Source: Gammaproteobacteria bacterium (GTDB lineage: Bacteria; Pseudomonadota; Gammaproteobacteria; Xanthomonadales; Wenzhouxiangellaceae). Taken from it: 33,348 bases of DNA. Location of the stretch: the NCBI GenBank assembly GCA_021772955.1, contig JAJFKZ010000028.1, positions 1 through 33,348 on the forward strand, written 5' to 3'. This document shows, piece after piece, positions 26,401 to 33,348 of the stretch. Position 1 is the stretch's first letter; each line of letters begins with the position of its first letter. The notes beneath the pieces are model-generated. The model was given only the letters and a program-made list of their open reading frames with translations. It ran no database searches and was not told the DNA's origin. The position numbers were made by a program, and so were the translations under genes.

Positions 26401-26675
26401 GCCTGATAGCCTGCACGAGTGACGGTGACCGAGAACGGCCCGCCTACGCGCAGGCCCCTGGCATTAAAGCGGCCGGTCTGCTGGGTTACTGCGACCGAAA
26501 CCGTGCCGGTCGGTACGTGCACGATCAGTACTTCAGCACCTTCAATCGGCTGGCCATCTTCCGTGGTTACGGTACCATTGATCTGGGTAGAAATGATCTG
26601 AGCCTGAGCCACGCTGCAGCCAATGACAAACAGCAAGCCAAGCAACAGCCTGGAGTCTAGATATTTTCGTAACAT
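23460..26675 (-). CDS. Oar-like TonB-dependent outer-membrane receptor
   Basis: A protein of about 1071 residues with a signal peptide (LLLGLLFVIGCSVAQAQ). A carboxypeptidase-regulatory-like beta domain follows (about 27-115, INGTVTTEDGQPIEGAEVLI), then a plug domain (RFNNLLIDGVSTNDNFGLNANG, SPVDVSQTNSTAGFINAVTKSGTNEY split around it) and a long beta barrel ending WAAQLGVRYRF with the terminal aromatic residue needed for outer-membrane insertion. This is the Oar/CarbopepD-reg type rather than a classical siderophore receptor; I see no clear TonB box. The ATG at 26675 has AGAGG 7 bases upstream. The substrate is unknown. Its position between prpC and prpD suggests a compound whose breakdown yields propionyl-CoA, which is inference. 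Confidence 0.9.
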   Translation of the reverse strand: MLRKYLDSRLLLGLLFVIGCSVAQAQIISTQINGTVTTEDGQPIEGAEVLIVHVPTGTVSVAVTQQTGRFNARGLRVGGPFSVTVTRAGYQAEVLEDVSTQLGQPVSLKFELTSGSAELDALQVVGGPINPVFDPDKIGNGTTIERFELESYASVSRSINDFARFDPRVTSQDKDRQEISIGGANTRFNNLLIDGVSTNDNFGLNANGQPSTGQPISIDWLEQLVVQVSPVDVSQTNSTAGFINAVTKSGTNEYQAQGQFYYRDEGLTGKLDGSRASDFEEKIFGGQISGPIIKDKLFFFVGYEKFDFEGALFSNTPDGLPGNLEGLVNGGGSQVSIDDLLTVINGAQGFGFDPLAPLSSVGLQDERWMGKLDWNIAEGQRASFRYSRSRGNDSDLGSFNDARLSSNFFNEDRKFDSYTLQLFSDWAPNFSSEFRAIYTDYETAFVVPTISPQVSVETANGGDVLFGTELFRQANALQVDTQSVFWKGSYFTGDHAIDFGVDWTREENDNTFLFGALGNFQFASIEDFLNGNTGVDFELRLPASGNIDDARTIWDFSILGFFAQDTWKITDNFSFVYGFRVEGISSDDTPTFNQLFTDSFGFPNTGTLDSTIVQPRIGFNWQPNWDLQTQFRGSLGVFRGRQPGVWVSNSFTNTGDTIRVFECGNSNDAGNTGCLDLDPNFFINADPQALQNFNIGAVPGGAQDVDATEDNFKPPTELKANFGVDIQLDFLAGSTFSVELDQSWVKDGIAYSHLNLGAPTGQLPDGRDVFFEDINTASGDRANADPDFNDVLLLRNTSRGTRTNLSASLRNSWSGAFGRLGAVAAYSRTDADDVNSGTSSRAISNWNNRAVFNPNEDISASANYEIKNRWTFRLDYTKDFFGFGNTIVSLFFEHRSGRPFSWVFDNDANGDDISDNDLLFVPNPGEAIFVDRDGNADPVGEAAFFQLVADNSVLAAAQGGVVGRNSDRSPTVETLDINFIQQIDIGRFGMLEAFFSVENFLNLIDSDWGLINEVPFEFVAEVVNFEGIDQDTGLPLFNFTPGDNRDNAIRQVDNIPGQSRWAAQLGVRYRF

Positions 26676-26704
26676 GTCCAACCTCTGAGTTTTGGAATGA
26701 GAAA

Positions 26705-26764
26705 GTCATCTGATGACAGGGTCTAGCGAGAAAGCGTATTAAACTATTGTTAAGCAGCAATAGT
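26705..26764 (-). promoter_or_regulatory. Operator-like inverted repeats upstream of the TonB receptor
   Basis: Two perfect inverted repeats lie 30-90 bp before the receptor start: GTCATC-T-GATGAC at 26705-26717 and ACTATTG-N8-CAATAGT at 26743-26764. The surrounding sequence is AT-rich with promoter-like hexamers but no unambiguous -35/-10 pair. They are candidate regulator-binding sites. Confidence 0.4.
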
Positions 26765-27031
26765 ATGCCAGTTTTGTTACATTTTGATAACAGTCAGCAG
26801 GCCAATCCCAGGTCAGCTGTACCAACTGCCCGAAGATTATTCAAATACCATCAGAATGTTATGCGCATAAGTCAATATTCAATTTATCATCATTGCTGCA
26901 AAAACTGATGCGGATCAATGAGAACGATTGCGCTCACGGGTACCAAAATGGGTCAGCTGGCAGCCGCCGCAGTGATGCCAGCGGCACTCACTGCGGTTGG
27001 GCTTGGTGAGATTCATCAGACACTATACGGG
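26765..27031. other. Intergenic region with a strong hairpin
   Basis: No supported gene. An imperfect hairpin at 26967-26996 has CCGCAGTGA and TCACTGCGG as outer stem and TGCC/GGCA as inner stem, with one bulge. No T-run follows on either strand. The short reading frame starting at 26918 has no family resemblance. Confidence 0.5.
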
Positions 27032-27218
27032 CTAGCCCGCATAGTGCACGAGGACGTACGTTCAGGTAAGAAAAGCGTATGCACACCAATAAGTTACAAC
27101 GAAATTGATCAAAATTGCAAAAGTTCAGTTTGTCCTATTCGGTGTTAGGAAAAATCTGCCAAAGTAGTTTGGCAGAATTCCCCTAAAATCCGAATCCCTC
27201 ATGCAATATGCGGGTTAG
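27032..27218. mobile_element. Degenerate family-1 MITE-like element after prpC
   Basis: The left end CTAGCCCGCATAGTGCACGA and the reverse complement of the right end, CTAACCCGCATATTGCATGA, resemble the family-1 terminal repeat CCCGCATATTTCATGAAGG. The interior shares scattered blocks with the intact copy at 32981-33230, such as a TTTGTCCT-TTCG segment at about 27129 followed by AAATCTG. The copy is shorter (187 bp) and more diverged. It ends 1 bp before the prpC stop codon. Confidence 0.6.
27150..27176 (-). terminator. Rho-independent terminator of the mdh-prpB-prpC operon
   Basis: On the minus strand TCTGCCAAA, a 4-base loop and TTTGGCAGA make a perfect 9-bp stem followed by five T. It lies about 45 bp after the prpC stop and inside the degenerate MITE-like element. 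Confidence 0.8.
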
Positions 27219-27219
27219 C

Positions 27220-28341
27220 TCAACGCTCGCTGATGTCTACCACTTCACGTTTGTCCGGACCGGTGTAATCGGCACTGGGGCGGATGATGCGGTTGTTGCT
27301 GCGTTGTTCCATCACATGCGCAGCCCAGCCAGTCAATCTGGACATGACGAAAATGGGCGTGAACAGCTTGGTTGGAATGCCCATGTAGTGGTACGCCGAA
27401 GCGTGAAAGAAATCGGCGTTGGCGAACAGCTTTTTCTCATCCCACATGATGCGCTCTACGCGGTCGGAAACGTCAAACAGCAACTTGTTGCCGGTTTCCT
27501 TGGCCAGCTGCCTTGACCATTCCTTGATAATGGCGTTGCGCGGATCGCGCTCACGATAAACGGCGTGGCCAAAACCCATGATCTTGGCCTTGGCGGCAAG
27601 CTTTTGGTGCACATCAGCTTCAGCCTGGTCCACCGATGCATAGTGCTCCAGCATGGCCATGGCGGCCTCATTGGCGCCTCCATGCAAGGGGCCGCGCAGT
27701 GTGCCGATGGCAGCGGTAATGCAGGAATGCAGGTCAGACAGGGTCGAGGCACAGACCCGGGCGGCGAAGGTGGAGGCATTGAATTCATGCTCGGCGTACA
27801 AGATCAACGAAACGTCCATGACCTTGGCATGCAAATCACTGGGTTCGGAACCATGCAGCAAACGCAGAAATTGGGCGCCGATACTGACATCATCGCTGGC
27901 CGTGTCAATGCGCACCTGATCGTGACTGAATCGATACCAATACAGCAGCATGCCCGGTAGCGTCGCCAGCAAGCGATCGATATGGTCCAGCTGCTGTTCG
28001 AAGTCCGTTTCCGGCTCCAGATTGCCGAGGAATGAACAGGCTGTGCGTAGCACATCCATCGGATGCGAAGCGGCCGGAATCAGTTCCAGCACGCTTTTCA
28101 GTGCCGCGGGTAAATCGCGCAAGCCCTGCAGTCGCTTAACATAGGCCTGCAGCTGGGACTGTTGCGGCAACTCACCACGCAGCAGCAGCCACGCGACTTC
28201 ATTGAAACTGGTCTGGTCGGCCAGATCACGGACATCGTAACCGCGATAGCGCAAACTGTTACCGGCCGCGCCGACGGTGCAAATGGTGGTTTCGCCAGCC
28301 GACTGCCCACGCAGTCCGGCAGCGGAAATCTTCTGGTTCAT
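27220..28341 (-). CDS. prpC: 2-methylcitrate synthase
   Basis: A 373-residue citrate synthase-family enzyme that condenses propionyl-CoA with oxaloacetate. Motifs include the N-terminal [10 protein letters not shown], the catalytic histidine region [14 protein letters not shown] and [14 protein letters not shown] with the second catalytic His. Length and context identify PrpC rather than the longer citrate synthase GltA. The start overlaps the prpB stop by 4 bp (ATGA) and GAGGAG stands 5 bases upstream, implying tight translational coupling. Confidence 0.95.
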   Translation of the reverse strand: MNQKISAAGLRGQSAGETTICTVGAAGNSLRYRGYDVRDLADQTSFNEVAWLLLRGELPQQSQLQAYVKRLQGLRDLPAALKSVLELIPAASHPMDVLRTACSFLGNLEPETDFEQQLDHIDRLLATLPGMLLYWYRFSHDQVRIDTASDDVSIGAQFLRLLHGSEPSDLHAKVMDVSLILYAEHEFNASTFAARVCASTLSDLHSCITAAIGTLRGPLHGGANEAAMAMLEHYASVDQAEADVHQKLAAKAKIMGFGHAVYRERDPRNAIIKEWSRQLAKETGNKLLFDVSDRVERIMWDEKKLFANADFFHASAYHYMGIPTKLFTPIFVMSRLTGWAAHVMEQRSNNRIIRPSADYTGPDKREVVDISER

Positions 28342-29237
28342 GCAAGCTCCTCATCAGTGCCAGCAGCAAACAACTCATCGAGTTTTTGCTCGTAGGCGTG
28401 ATAGTCAAGATAGTCGTACAATTGTTCGCGGGTCTGCATGATGTCGATGACGTTGCGTTGGTGGCCGTCATCCAGCAGTGCCCGGTAAACGCTCTCCGCC
28501 GCCTTGTTCATGGCCCGATAGGCGCCACAGCAATAGAGCACGATATCGACACCAACGGCAGCGAGCTCCTGCTGGCTGAACAATGGCGTTTGACCGAACT
28601 CGGTGATGTTAGCCAGCATTGGCAGCTGCACGTGCTGACGCAACTCGCGGTAGTTTTCGAGTTCACGCATGGCTTCCGGAAACAGCATGTCGGCACCGGC
28701 CTCGATGTAGGCCTGAGCACGATCGATGGTGGCTGCCATACCTTCACTTGCCAGGGCATCGGTGCGCGCCATGATGACAAAATCATCGTGTTCGCGGGCA
28801 TCCACGGCGGCCTTGATACGATCACACATTTCGCGGGTCGAGACGATGGCTTTACCGGGTCGGTGACCGCAGCGTTTGGCGCTGACCTGATCTTCGATGT
28901 GACAACCGGCCGCCCCGGCCCGGTCCAGATCGCGAATACAGCGAGCAATATTGAAGGCGCTACTACCAAAACCGGTGTCGGCATCGACCAGCAATGGCAG
29001 CTGCGTCACCGCAGTGATGCGGCGCACATCCACCAGCACATCATCCAGCGTGGAAATGCCCAGATCAGGCACGCCCAGGGAATTGGCCGCCAGACCGCCA
29101 CCGGACAAATAAATGGCCTGATGACCGATGCGCTCGGCCATGCGCGCGGTGTAGGCGTTGATGGTACCCGCCACAATCAACGGCTGATTCTGGTCGACCG
29201 CTACCCTCAGCTGGCGGCCCGGATGCTGACTGGCCAT
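28338..29237 (-). CDS. prpB: 2-methylisocitrate lyase
   Basis: A 299-residue enzyme that splits 2-methylisocitrate into pyruvate and succinate, the last step of the methylcitrate cycle. It belongs to the isocitrate lyase/PEP mutase superfamily. The signature KRCGHR (121-126, catalytic Cys123), the metal-site region [12 protein letters not shown] (82-93) and HIEDQ are present. The start ATG at 29237 shares one base with the mdh stop codon. The cis-aconitate-type isomerase (AcnD/PrpF or AcnB) needed to feed it is not in the window. Confidence 0.96.
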   Translation of the reverse strand: MASQHPGRQLRVAVDQNQPLIVAGTINAYTARMAERIGHQAIYLSGGGLAANSLGVPDLGISTLDDVLVDVRRITAVTQLPLLVDADTGFGSSAFNIARCIRDLDRAGAAGCHIEDQVSAKRCGHRPGKAIVSTREMCDRIKAAVDAREHDDFVIMARTDALASEGMAATIDRAQAYIEAGADMLFPEAMRELENYRELRQHVQLPMLANITEFGQTPLFSQQELAAVGVDIVLYCCGAYRAMNKAAESVYRALLDDGHQRNVIDIMQTREQLYDYLDYHAYEQKLDELFAAGTDEELA

Positions 29238-30217
29238 CAATTCAACAAGCTGGCTACTGCTTCGCGCTCTTCACGCAGCTCCTGGTCGGTAGCCTGCATG
29301 CGTTCACGACTGAAATCATCGATGCTCAAGTCCTGGACAATCTTGTATTTGCCCTGGCTGCAACGACACGGAAACGAATAAATGACCCCCGGCTCGATGC
29401 CATAGCTGCCATCGGCGGGCACCGCCATGGAGACCCAGTCATCATCCGGTGTACCCAATGCCCAACTGCGCATGTGATCAACTGCCGATGAAGCCGCTGA
29501 GGCTGCGCTGGAAGCACCGCGGGCCTTGATGATGGCCGCACCACGCTGCTGTACCGCCGGAATGAATGTGAGTCGGTACCAGTCCTGATCGACCAGTGTG
29601 CTGGCGGCTTGGCCGGCCACCGTGCAGTGGCTGATGTCAGGATACTGGGTGGCAGAATGATTGCCCCAGATAATCATCTGCTTGATGTCGGTATTGTGCT
29701 TGCCGGTTTTACTCGCCAGCTGGCTTTTGGCACGGTTGTGATCCAGGCGCGTCATGGCAGTGAAGTTTTCATTGGCCAGATCCGGTGCCGCAGCACTGGC
29801 AATCAGGGCATTGGTGTTGGCCGGGTTACCGACCACCAGCACCTTTACAGCACGGCTGGCATGATCGTTCAATGCCTTGCCCTGGGGACCAAAGATTTTG
29901 CCGTTCTCGCTCAGCAGATCACTGCGTTCCATGCCCGGGCCGCGCGGCTTGGCGCCGACCAGCAATGCATAATCGACATCCTTGAAGCCAACGTTCACGT
30001 CGGTACTAACGACCACACCACGCAGCAAGGGAAATGCTGCGTCATCCAGCTCCATGGCCACACCATTGGCCGCAGCCTCGGCCGGTGGAATTTCCAGCAG
30101 ATGCAGAATCACCGGTTGATCCTTGCCCAGCATGTCGCCGGCGGCGATGCGAAAACATAATTGATAGCCAATCTGACCGGCAGCACCGGTAATGGCAACG
30201 CGAACGGGTTGTTTCAT
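29237..30217 (-). CDS. mdh: Malate dehydrogenase (NAD-dependent)
   Basis: A 326-residue enzyme interconverting malate and oxaloacetate. The NAD-binding loop is [12 protein letters not shown] at 9-20. The substrate loop carries Arg residues in [24 protein letters not shown] follows, and the catalytic His is in [13 protein letters not shown]. This is the two-domain type found in many proteobacteria rather than the shorter E. coli form. CGGAG lies 7 bases before the ATG at 30217; an upstream in-frame start at 30265 is not needed. As first gene of a coupled mdh-prpB-prpC set it could supply oxaloacetate to PrpC and drain succinate-derived malate. Confidence 0.95.
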   Translation of the reverse strand: MKQPVRVAITGAAGQIGYQLCFRIAAGDMLGKDQPVILHLLEIPPAEAAANGVAMELDDAAFPLLRGVVVSTDVNVGFKDVDYALLVGAKPRGPGMERSDLLSENGKIFGPQGKALNDHASRAVKVLVVGNPANTNALIASAAAPDLANENFTAMTRLDHNRAKSQLASKTGKHNTDIKQMIIWGNHSATQYPDISHCTVAGQAASTLVDQDWYRLTFIPAVQQRGAAIIKARGASSAASAASSAVDHMRSWALGTPDDDWVSMAVPADGSYGIEPGVIYSFPCRCSQGKYKIVQDLSIDDFSRERMQATDQELREEREAVASLLN

Positions 30218-30371
30218 TGCGAACTCCGAGAACAAAATGACCAAGTTTGGTGATAGATAGCCCACTGCCGAGCAGCCAGTCCGGCTGGTTCAGCTGAGCA
30301 CAATAGTTTAACGCATCACAGCCTGCGGCGGCAGACTGAAAGCACAATGCCTACGTCTGCTGTTGCAGCTG
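30218..30371 (-). promoter_or_regulatory. Probable promoter region of mdh-prpB-prpC
   Basis: This 154-bp gap between the amidohydrolase stop and the mdh start is the only non-coding space before the operon. A minus-strand TAAACT near 30305-30310 could be a -10 box; no clear -35 or terminator is seen, so read-through from the amidohydrolase gene is possible. Confidence 0.3.
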
Positions 30372-31541
30372 TCACGCTACAGATTGAGCGCGCCCTGTGC
30401 GTATCGCTTGCTGTACTTGCTCGATGATAGCCAGAAACATATCCGCACCGCGATCAATCAGCTCATCGGGGAAATCGTAATGCGATTCATGCAAGTTGGC
30501 GTGATCTTCACCAGCACCCAGTGCGAACAGCGCGCCGGTTGCCAGCTCGGTAAAATGACCGAAATCCTCGGACCAGCGTATCGGCTGTGGCGGTTCAATG
30601 CATTCCACTGCGTTGATTTTGCAGGCCTGACGAATGAACTCCACTGCCTCAGGGGCATTGCGGGTTGCGGGAAAACTATCGTCCACCTCAAACCGGCAGG
30701 CTATGCCTCGCTGCTCGCATAATTCCCTGGCCCTGGCCCGTACTTCCTCGTCGATGCTGTCCAGCGTGGCATTGTCCTCGCTGCGCAATGTGACAAATAT
30801 TTCTGCGTGTTTGGGGGTATTGCCGAAGGTGCGATTACCGATACTGGCACCAACCAGCGTCAGTAGTACGACCTCGTCTCCGGGTTTTGCGTAGCGTGCC
30901 TGAATTTCCTGGAAAAAATCGATCAGCTCAACCACCGTGGTGGTCGGCGACACACCACATTCGGGTTCAGCGGCATGCGCTGTTTGGCCTTCCATACAGA
31001 TGATCAGACCGCGCGACGCGCAACACATGGCATGCTCCCTGACCACGACCGTGCCCAACGCATAACCGGGTATGTTGTGCAGGGCGAAAACATAATCAGG
31101 CTGGAATTCCTGAAATACCGGATCATCCCGCACCGCAGCGGCGCCAACACCGGTTTCCTCCGCCGGTTGAAACAACAGCATGACCTCACCGGACTCAGGG
31201 CGTTGTTCACACAGCCTGCGAGCTGTCTCCAGCAAAATGGCCATATGCCCATCATGACCGCATTTGTGCGAGACGCCATCATGCATGGAGCGGTATTCAA
31301 ACTCGTTGGTTTCCTGAATTGGTACGGCATCCAGCTCGCAGCGCAGCATCACCCGCGGGCCTGGCCTGGAACCCGCAAAGCGAGCCAGCACTCCGCAACC
31401 AGCGATCTCGGTGTACAGCTCGTCGGGGCCATAGGTACTAAGCACTGCGGCCACGGTCGCTGCAGTATGCGTTTCTGTGCCTGAGAGTTCGGGCGCCTGA
31501 TGCAGTGAGTGGCGCAGTTGTTGCATTGTTGAAACCATCAT
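30372..31541 (-). CDS. M20 family amidohydrolase/peptidase
   Basis: A 389-residue metallohydrolase of the M20D group (hippurate hydrolase, N-acyl-amino acid amidohydrolase and IAA-amino acid hydrolase relatives). Metal-binding features: Cys94 and the histidines in SHKCGHDGHM (91-100), LLFQPAEETGVGA, ALHNIPG and the late ANLHESHYDF. The dimerisation-domain histidine lies in GQTAHAAEPE. No signal peptide is seen, so it is probably cytoplasmic. Its natural substrate cannot be told. The frame begins with two adjacent Met codons (31541 and 31538); a GGA suits the second slightly better. It precedes mdh on the same strand. Confidence 0.9.
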   Translation of the reverse strand: MMVSTMQQLRHSLHQAPELSGTETHTAATVAAVLSTYGPDELYTEIAGCGVLARFAGSRPGPRVMLRCELDAVPIQETNEFEYRSMHDGVSHKCGHDGHMAILLETARRLCEQRPESGEVMLLFQPAEETGVGAAAVRDDPVFQEFQPDYVFALHNIPGYALGTVVVREHAMCCASRGLIICMEGQTAHAAEPECGVSPTTTVVELIDFFQEIQARYAKPGDEVVLLTLVGASIGNRTFGNTPKHAEIFVTLRSEDNATLDSIDEEVRARARELCEQRGIACRFEVDDSFPATRNAPEAVEFIRQACKINAVECIEPPQPIRWSEDFGHFTELATGALFALGAGEDHANLHESHYDFPDELIDRGADMFLAIIEQVQQAIRTGRAQSVA

Positions 31542-31580
31542 TATTCCATTTCAGCCATTCTTGTCACCGCACATATAGAC

Positions 31581-31600
31581 CTTATAAGTCCGGACTTCTG
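31581..31600 (-). promoter_or_regulatory. Palindromic operator candidate upstream of the amidohydrolase gene
   Basis: A perfect 12-bp palindrome AAGTCCGGACTT (31586-31597) abuts and overlaps the palindrome CTTATAAG (31581-31588). On the minus strand this puts a TATAAG -10-like box right beside the palindrome, about 40 bp before the start codon. It is a plausible repressor site. It lies in the 65-bp gap after the PLP-enzyme gene. Confidence 0.45.
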
Positions 31601-31606
31601 ACACGC

Positions 31607-32755
31607 TCATGTACTGCGCAAAGCCTGCGCCAAATCTGCAATCAGGTCCTCGACATCTTCTATGCCCACTGACAGCCGCAGCAGATACGCATCCACGCCT
31701 TCGGCTTCACGCCGCTGCGCAGCAACGCGTGCGTGGGAGGTTAACAGCGGCTGACAGATGGTTGATTCCACGCCACCGAGGCTGACCGCCGAGCTGATCA
31801 ATTGCAGTCTTCTCTCCACCAGCTCCGCCGTCAATGGTGCACGCACCCGCAGGCCCAGCATGCCACCAAAATCCAGCATCTGTTGGCTGGCAATCTGATG
31901 CCCCGGATGCTCGGGCAGGCCCGGGTAATCCACCGCTTCGATCTGATCCTGCTGCTGCAGCCACACAGCCAATCGTCGGGCATTCGCGCATTGCTGGTGC
32001 ACGCGCACCGCCAGTGTCTTCAAACTGCGTTCCAGCAGGCAGGCAGTCTGGGCATTCATGCTTGCCCCCATGCGCACTGCCAGAGCACGTATCGGCTGCA
32101 TCAAGGCCGCACTGCAGACCACTGCTCCAGCGATCAGATCGCTGTGCCCGCCCAGGTATTTGGTGGCGCTGTGAATGACGATATCGGCACCCAGCTTGAT
32201 CGGGTTCTGCAGAATCGGTGTAGCAAAAGTGTTGTCGATGATCACCAGCACGCCGCGTTGATTGGCCTGTTGGCAGATTTTGTGCAGATCGATGATGCGC
32301 AAGCGCGGATTGGTCGGCGACTCCAGATAGATGGCCTTGCTGTGTTCGCCGCAGGCAGCCAGCAGTGCATCAGCATCGGCAGCAGCACGTGTTATCGAAA
32401 TCCCCAGCCGTGGCATGCAGGTGGCAAACAGATCATCGCTGCCGCCGTAGATGCCTTCCGCTACCACCAGTTCATCACCAGGCTGCAGATGCGCCTGCAG
32501 CACCGTGTGTACCGCAGCCAGCCCGGAGGCAAACATCAGCCCCTGCTCGGCCTGCTCCAGTGCTGCGATCTTGGCCGCCACCGCCTGTTGGTTGGGGGTG
32601 TTGGTGTAGCGCGGATAGCGTACCTGTTCGGCATCCAGATAATGGTAGGCACTGTCTGCATACAAGGGTGAATTCACGCCACCGGCAGGATTGCGCAAGG
32701 TGCCCGCATGCACGGCTTGTGTGCTGCTGCCAAAGGACTTGTTGTTATCTGCCAT
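31607..32755 (-). CDS. Cystathionine gamma-synthase/lyase family PLP enzyme
   Basis: A 382-residue trans-sulfuration-type PLP enzyme. The Schiff-base lysine is Lys199 in HSATKYLGGHSD, with the cofactor Asp174 in VIIDNTFATP and the phosphate-binding SGLAAVH early on. YLESPTNP and the late SLGGVESTICQP are also family blocks. Family members include cystathionine gamma-synthase, gamma-lyase, methionine gamma-lyase and O-acetylhomoserine sulfhydrylase; sequence inspection cannot separate them. If it is a gamma-lyase, its product 2-oxobutanoate would yield propionyl-CoA and so feed the methylcitrate cycle genes nearby (inference). Confidence 0.9.
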   Translation of the reverse strand: MADNNKSFGSSTQAVHAGTLRNPAGGVNSPLYADSAYHYLDAEQVRYPRYTNTPNQQAVAAKIAALEQAEQGLMFASGLAAVHTVLQAHLQPGDELVVAEGIYGGSDDLFATCMPRLGISITRAAADADALLAACGEHSKAIYLESPTNPRLRIIDLHKICQQANQRGVLVIIDNTFATPILQNPIKLGADIVIHSATKYLGGHSDLIAGAVVCSAALMQPIRALAVRMGASMNAQTACLLERSLKTLAVRVHQQCANARRLAVWLQQQDQIEAVDYPGLPEHPGHQIASQQMLDFGGMLGLRVRAPLTAELVERRLQLISSAVSLGGVESTICQPLLTSHARVAAQRREAEGVDAYLLRLSVGIEDVEDLIADLAQALRST

Positions 32756-32980
32756 AAAATGTTGCGCCGGGAGTGTGGTGTCAGCTGTTGCTCAAAGGAT
32801 GGTCATGCTCTGTTAACAAACAATGTTAGTTTGACCGATTTAAGCGATCAGGGAAACCACCTTGAGCATTTTCTTCTTTTTGCTCGATGTGCTTGTCAGC
32901 ACCAGCGCTGGAGTTGACCTGCTGCTCAGTCACATTGATCACGGCGGCCTCGGCGCTGGGCTGGTGTGGCGTGCTGCCGT
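32756..32980. other. Region without a confident gene
   Basis: Upstream of the PLP-enzyme gene this stretch is open in one phase on both strands. A minus-strand frame ending at 32826 would encode a charged tail containing GADKHIEQKEENAQGG and can only begin at an ATG supplied by the repeat-element end at 32990 (54 aa). It could be the remnant of a gene cut by the element, or chance. A promoter for the PLP-enzyme gene should lie near 32760-32830 but no clear boxes were found. Confidence 0.3.
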
Positions 32981-33230
32981 TAGCCCGCATATTTCATGAA
33001 GGGTTCGAGGAGCAGGGCGAAGCTGGCTAAGCAGCTTGGACGATCGCCCGCAGAAGCATAGCCGTAGCTATGCTTCAAGGGCGATCGGCCGAGATGCAAC
33101 GCCAGATTTGGCCTGAACTCGAACAGGACAAACCGTATCCACTCCACTATGCAAATTTTCAATGTTATCGCCTTGTTTATCCGTAAAATATGACTAGTAA
33201 CTGTCCGCCTTCATGAAATATGCGGGTTAG
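32981..33230. mobile_element. Intact family-1 MITE-like element
   Basis: A 250-bp non-coding element with terminal inverted repeats: CCCGCATATTTCATGAAGG on the left, present in reverse complement on the right at about 33208-33226. TTAG flanks the core at both ends in direct orientation, which may be a 4-bp target-site duplication. Its right half is nearly identical to the remnant at 421-521 and a diverged copy lies at 27032-27218. A near-perfect internal palindrome (AAGCATAGC-CGTA-GCTATGCTT) at about 33054-33075 forms a further hairpin. No transposase is encoded. Confidence 0.85.
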
Positions 33231-33348
33231 CCATAGTGCTGACACTCGCGATGCAATCCAGCAGTCCTCGCCAAGCTGGCTGCGCACACCGCCATGACCG
33301 CCCCTGTAGCCGGCAAGGCTTGACTGCAATCTGCTTGCAAGCTCTGCT
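33231..33348. other. Right edge, no assigned gene
   Basis: The last 118 bp are open in all three minus-strand frames for most of their length and I cannot tell which, if any, is coding. No family motif is recognised. A gene entering from outside the window and ending near the repeat element is possible. Confidence 0.3.

Noticed and set aside
26918-27148. 76-aa frame in the receptor-prpC gap
   Set aside because: No ribosome site, no family resemblance, and it runs through a hairpin and into a repeat element.
1-33348. CRISPR array, tRNA, rRNA or prophage
   Set aside because: No regularly spaced direct repeats, no cloverleaf or rRNA sequence recognised, and no phage structural or integrase genes.
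33231-33348. Partial gene at the right edge on the minus strand
   Set aside because: All three frames are open over this short stretch and none shows a recognisable motif, so no frame can be chosen.

Overview
The window reads as a chromosomal segment of a free-living gammaproteobacterium of moderately high GC. The evidence is the gene order hemF-tsaC-topA-smg-dprA-LysM facing def-fmt-rsmB-DUF4390-ntrY-ntrX-trkA-trkH, which is a housekeeping neighbourhood seen with variations in Pseudomonas-like and related gammaproteobacteria. Further support comes from a type I (adenylylation-type) glutamine synthetase followed by a DUF4124 gene, and a 2-methylcitrate cycle cluster. No phage, plasmid, CRISPR or secondary-metabolite genes were seen, and no tRNA or rRNA was recognised. 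The genus cannot be named from the sequence alone.

Layout. (1) Positions 1-6843, minus strand: LysM protein, dprA, smg, topA, tsaC and the 5' part of hemF, a compact co-directional set. (2) 7071-17883, plus strand: def, fmt, rsmB, a DUF4390 lipoprotein-like gene, an NtrY-type sensor kinase, an NtrX-type regulator, trkA, trkH and a small TPR gene. Many of these overlap or are nearly adjacent, so they are probably one or a few transcripts. (3) 17902-19322: an LpxL/HtrB-like acyltransferase (minus) divergent from dtd (plus). (4) 19323-19771: a gene-free stretch holding consecutive hairpins and a 270-bp palindromic element. (5) 19772-32755, all minus: DUF4124 protein, glnA, prpD, an Oar-like TonB-dependent receptor, prpC, prpB, mdh, an M20 amidohydrolase and a cystathionine gamma-synthase-type PLP enzyme. 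(6) 32756-33348: no confident gene, but an intact 250-bp miniature inverted-repeat element.

How the genes fit together. def and fmt handle the N-terminal formyl-methionine cycle. rsmB, tsaC and dtd act on rRNA and tRNA. topA and dprA act on DNA. The NtrY/NtrX pair lies directly upstream of the TrkA/TrkH potassium uptake genes. mdh, prpB and prpC overlap by 1 and 4 bp and encode consecutive or linked steps around the methylcitrate cycle and oxaloacetate supply. prpD is split from them by a large outer-membrane receptor and lies only 27 bp before glnA.

The most unusual content is non-coding. Two families of small non-autonomous inverted-repeat elements (MITE-like) are scattered between otherwise conserved genes, five copies in all. 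One ends 9 bp before the ntrX start codon and another appears to contain the prpC transcription terminator. The NtrX-like protein is also notable: its AAA+ core has lost the Walker A lysine, the Walker B acids and the GAFTGA loop. I found no convincing new multi-gene system.
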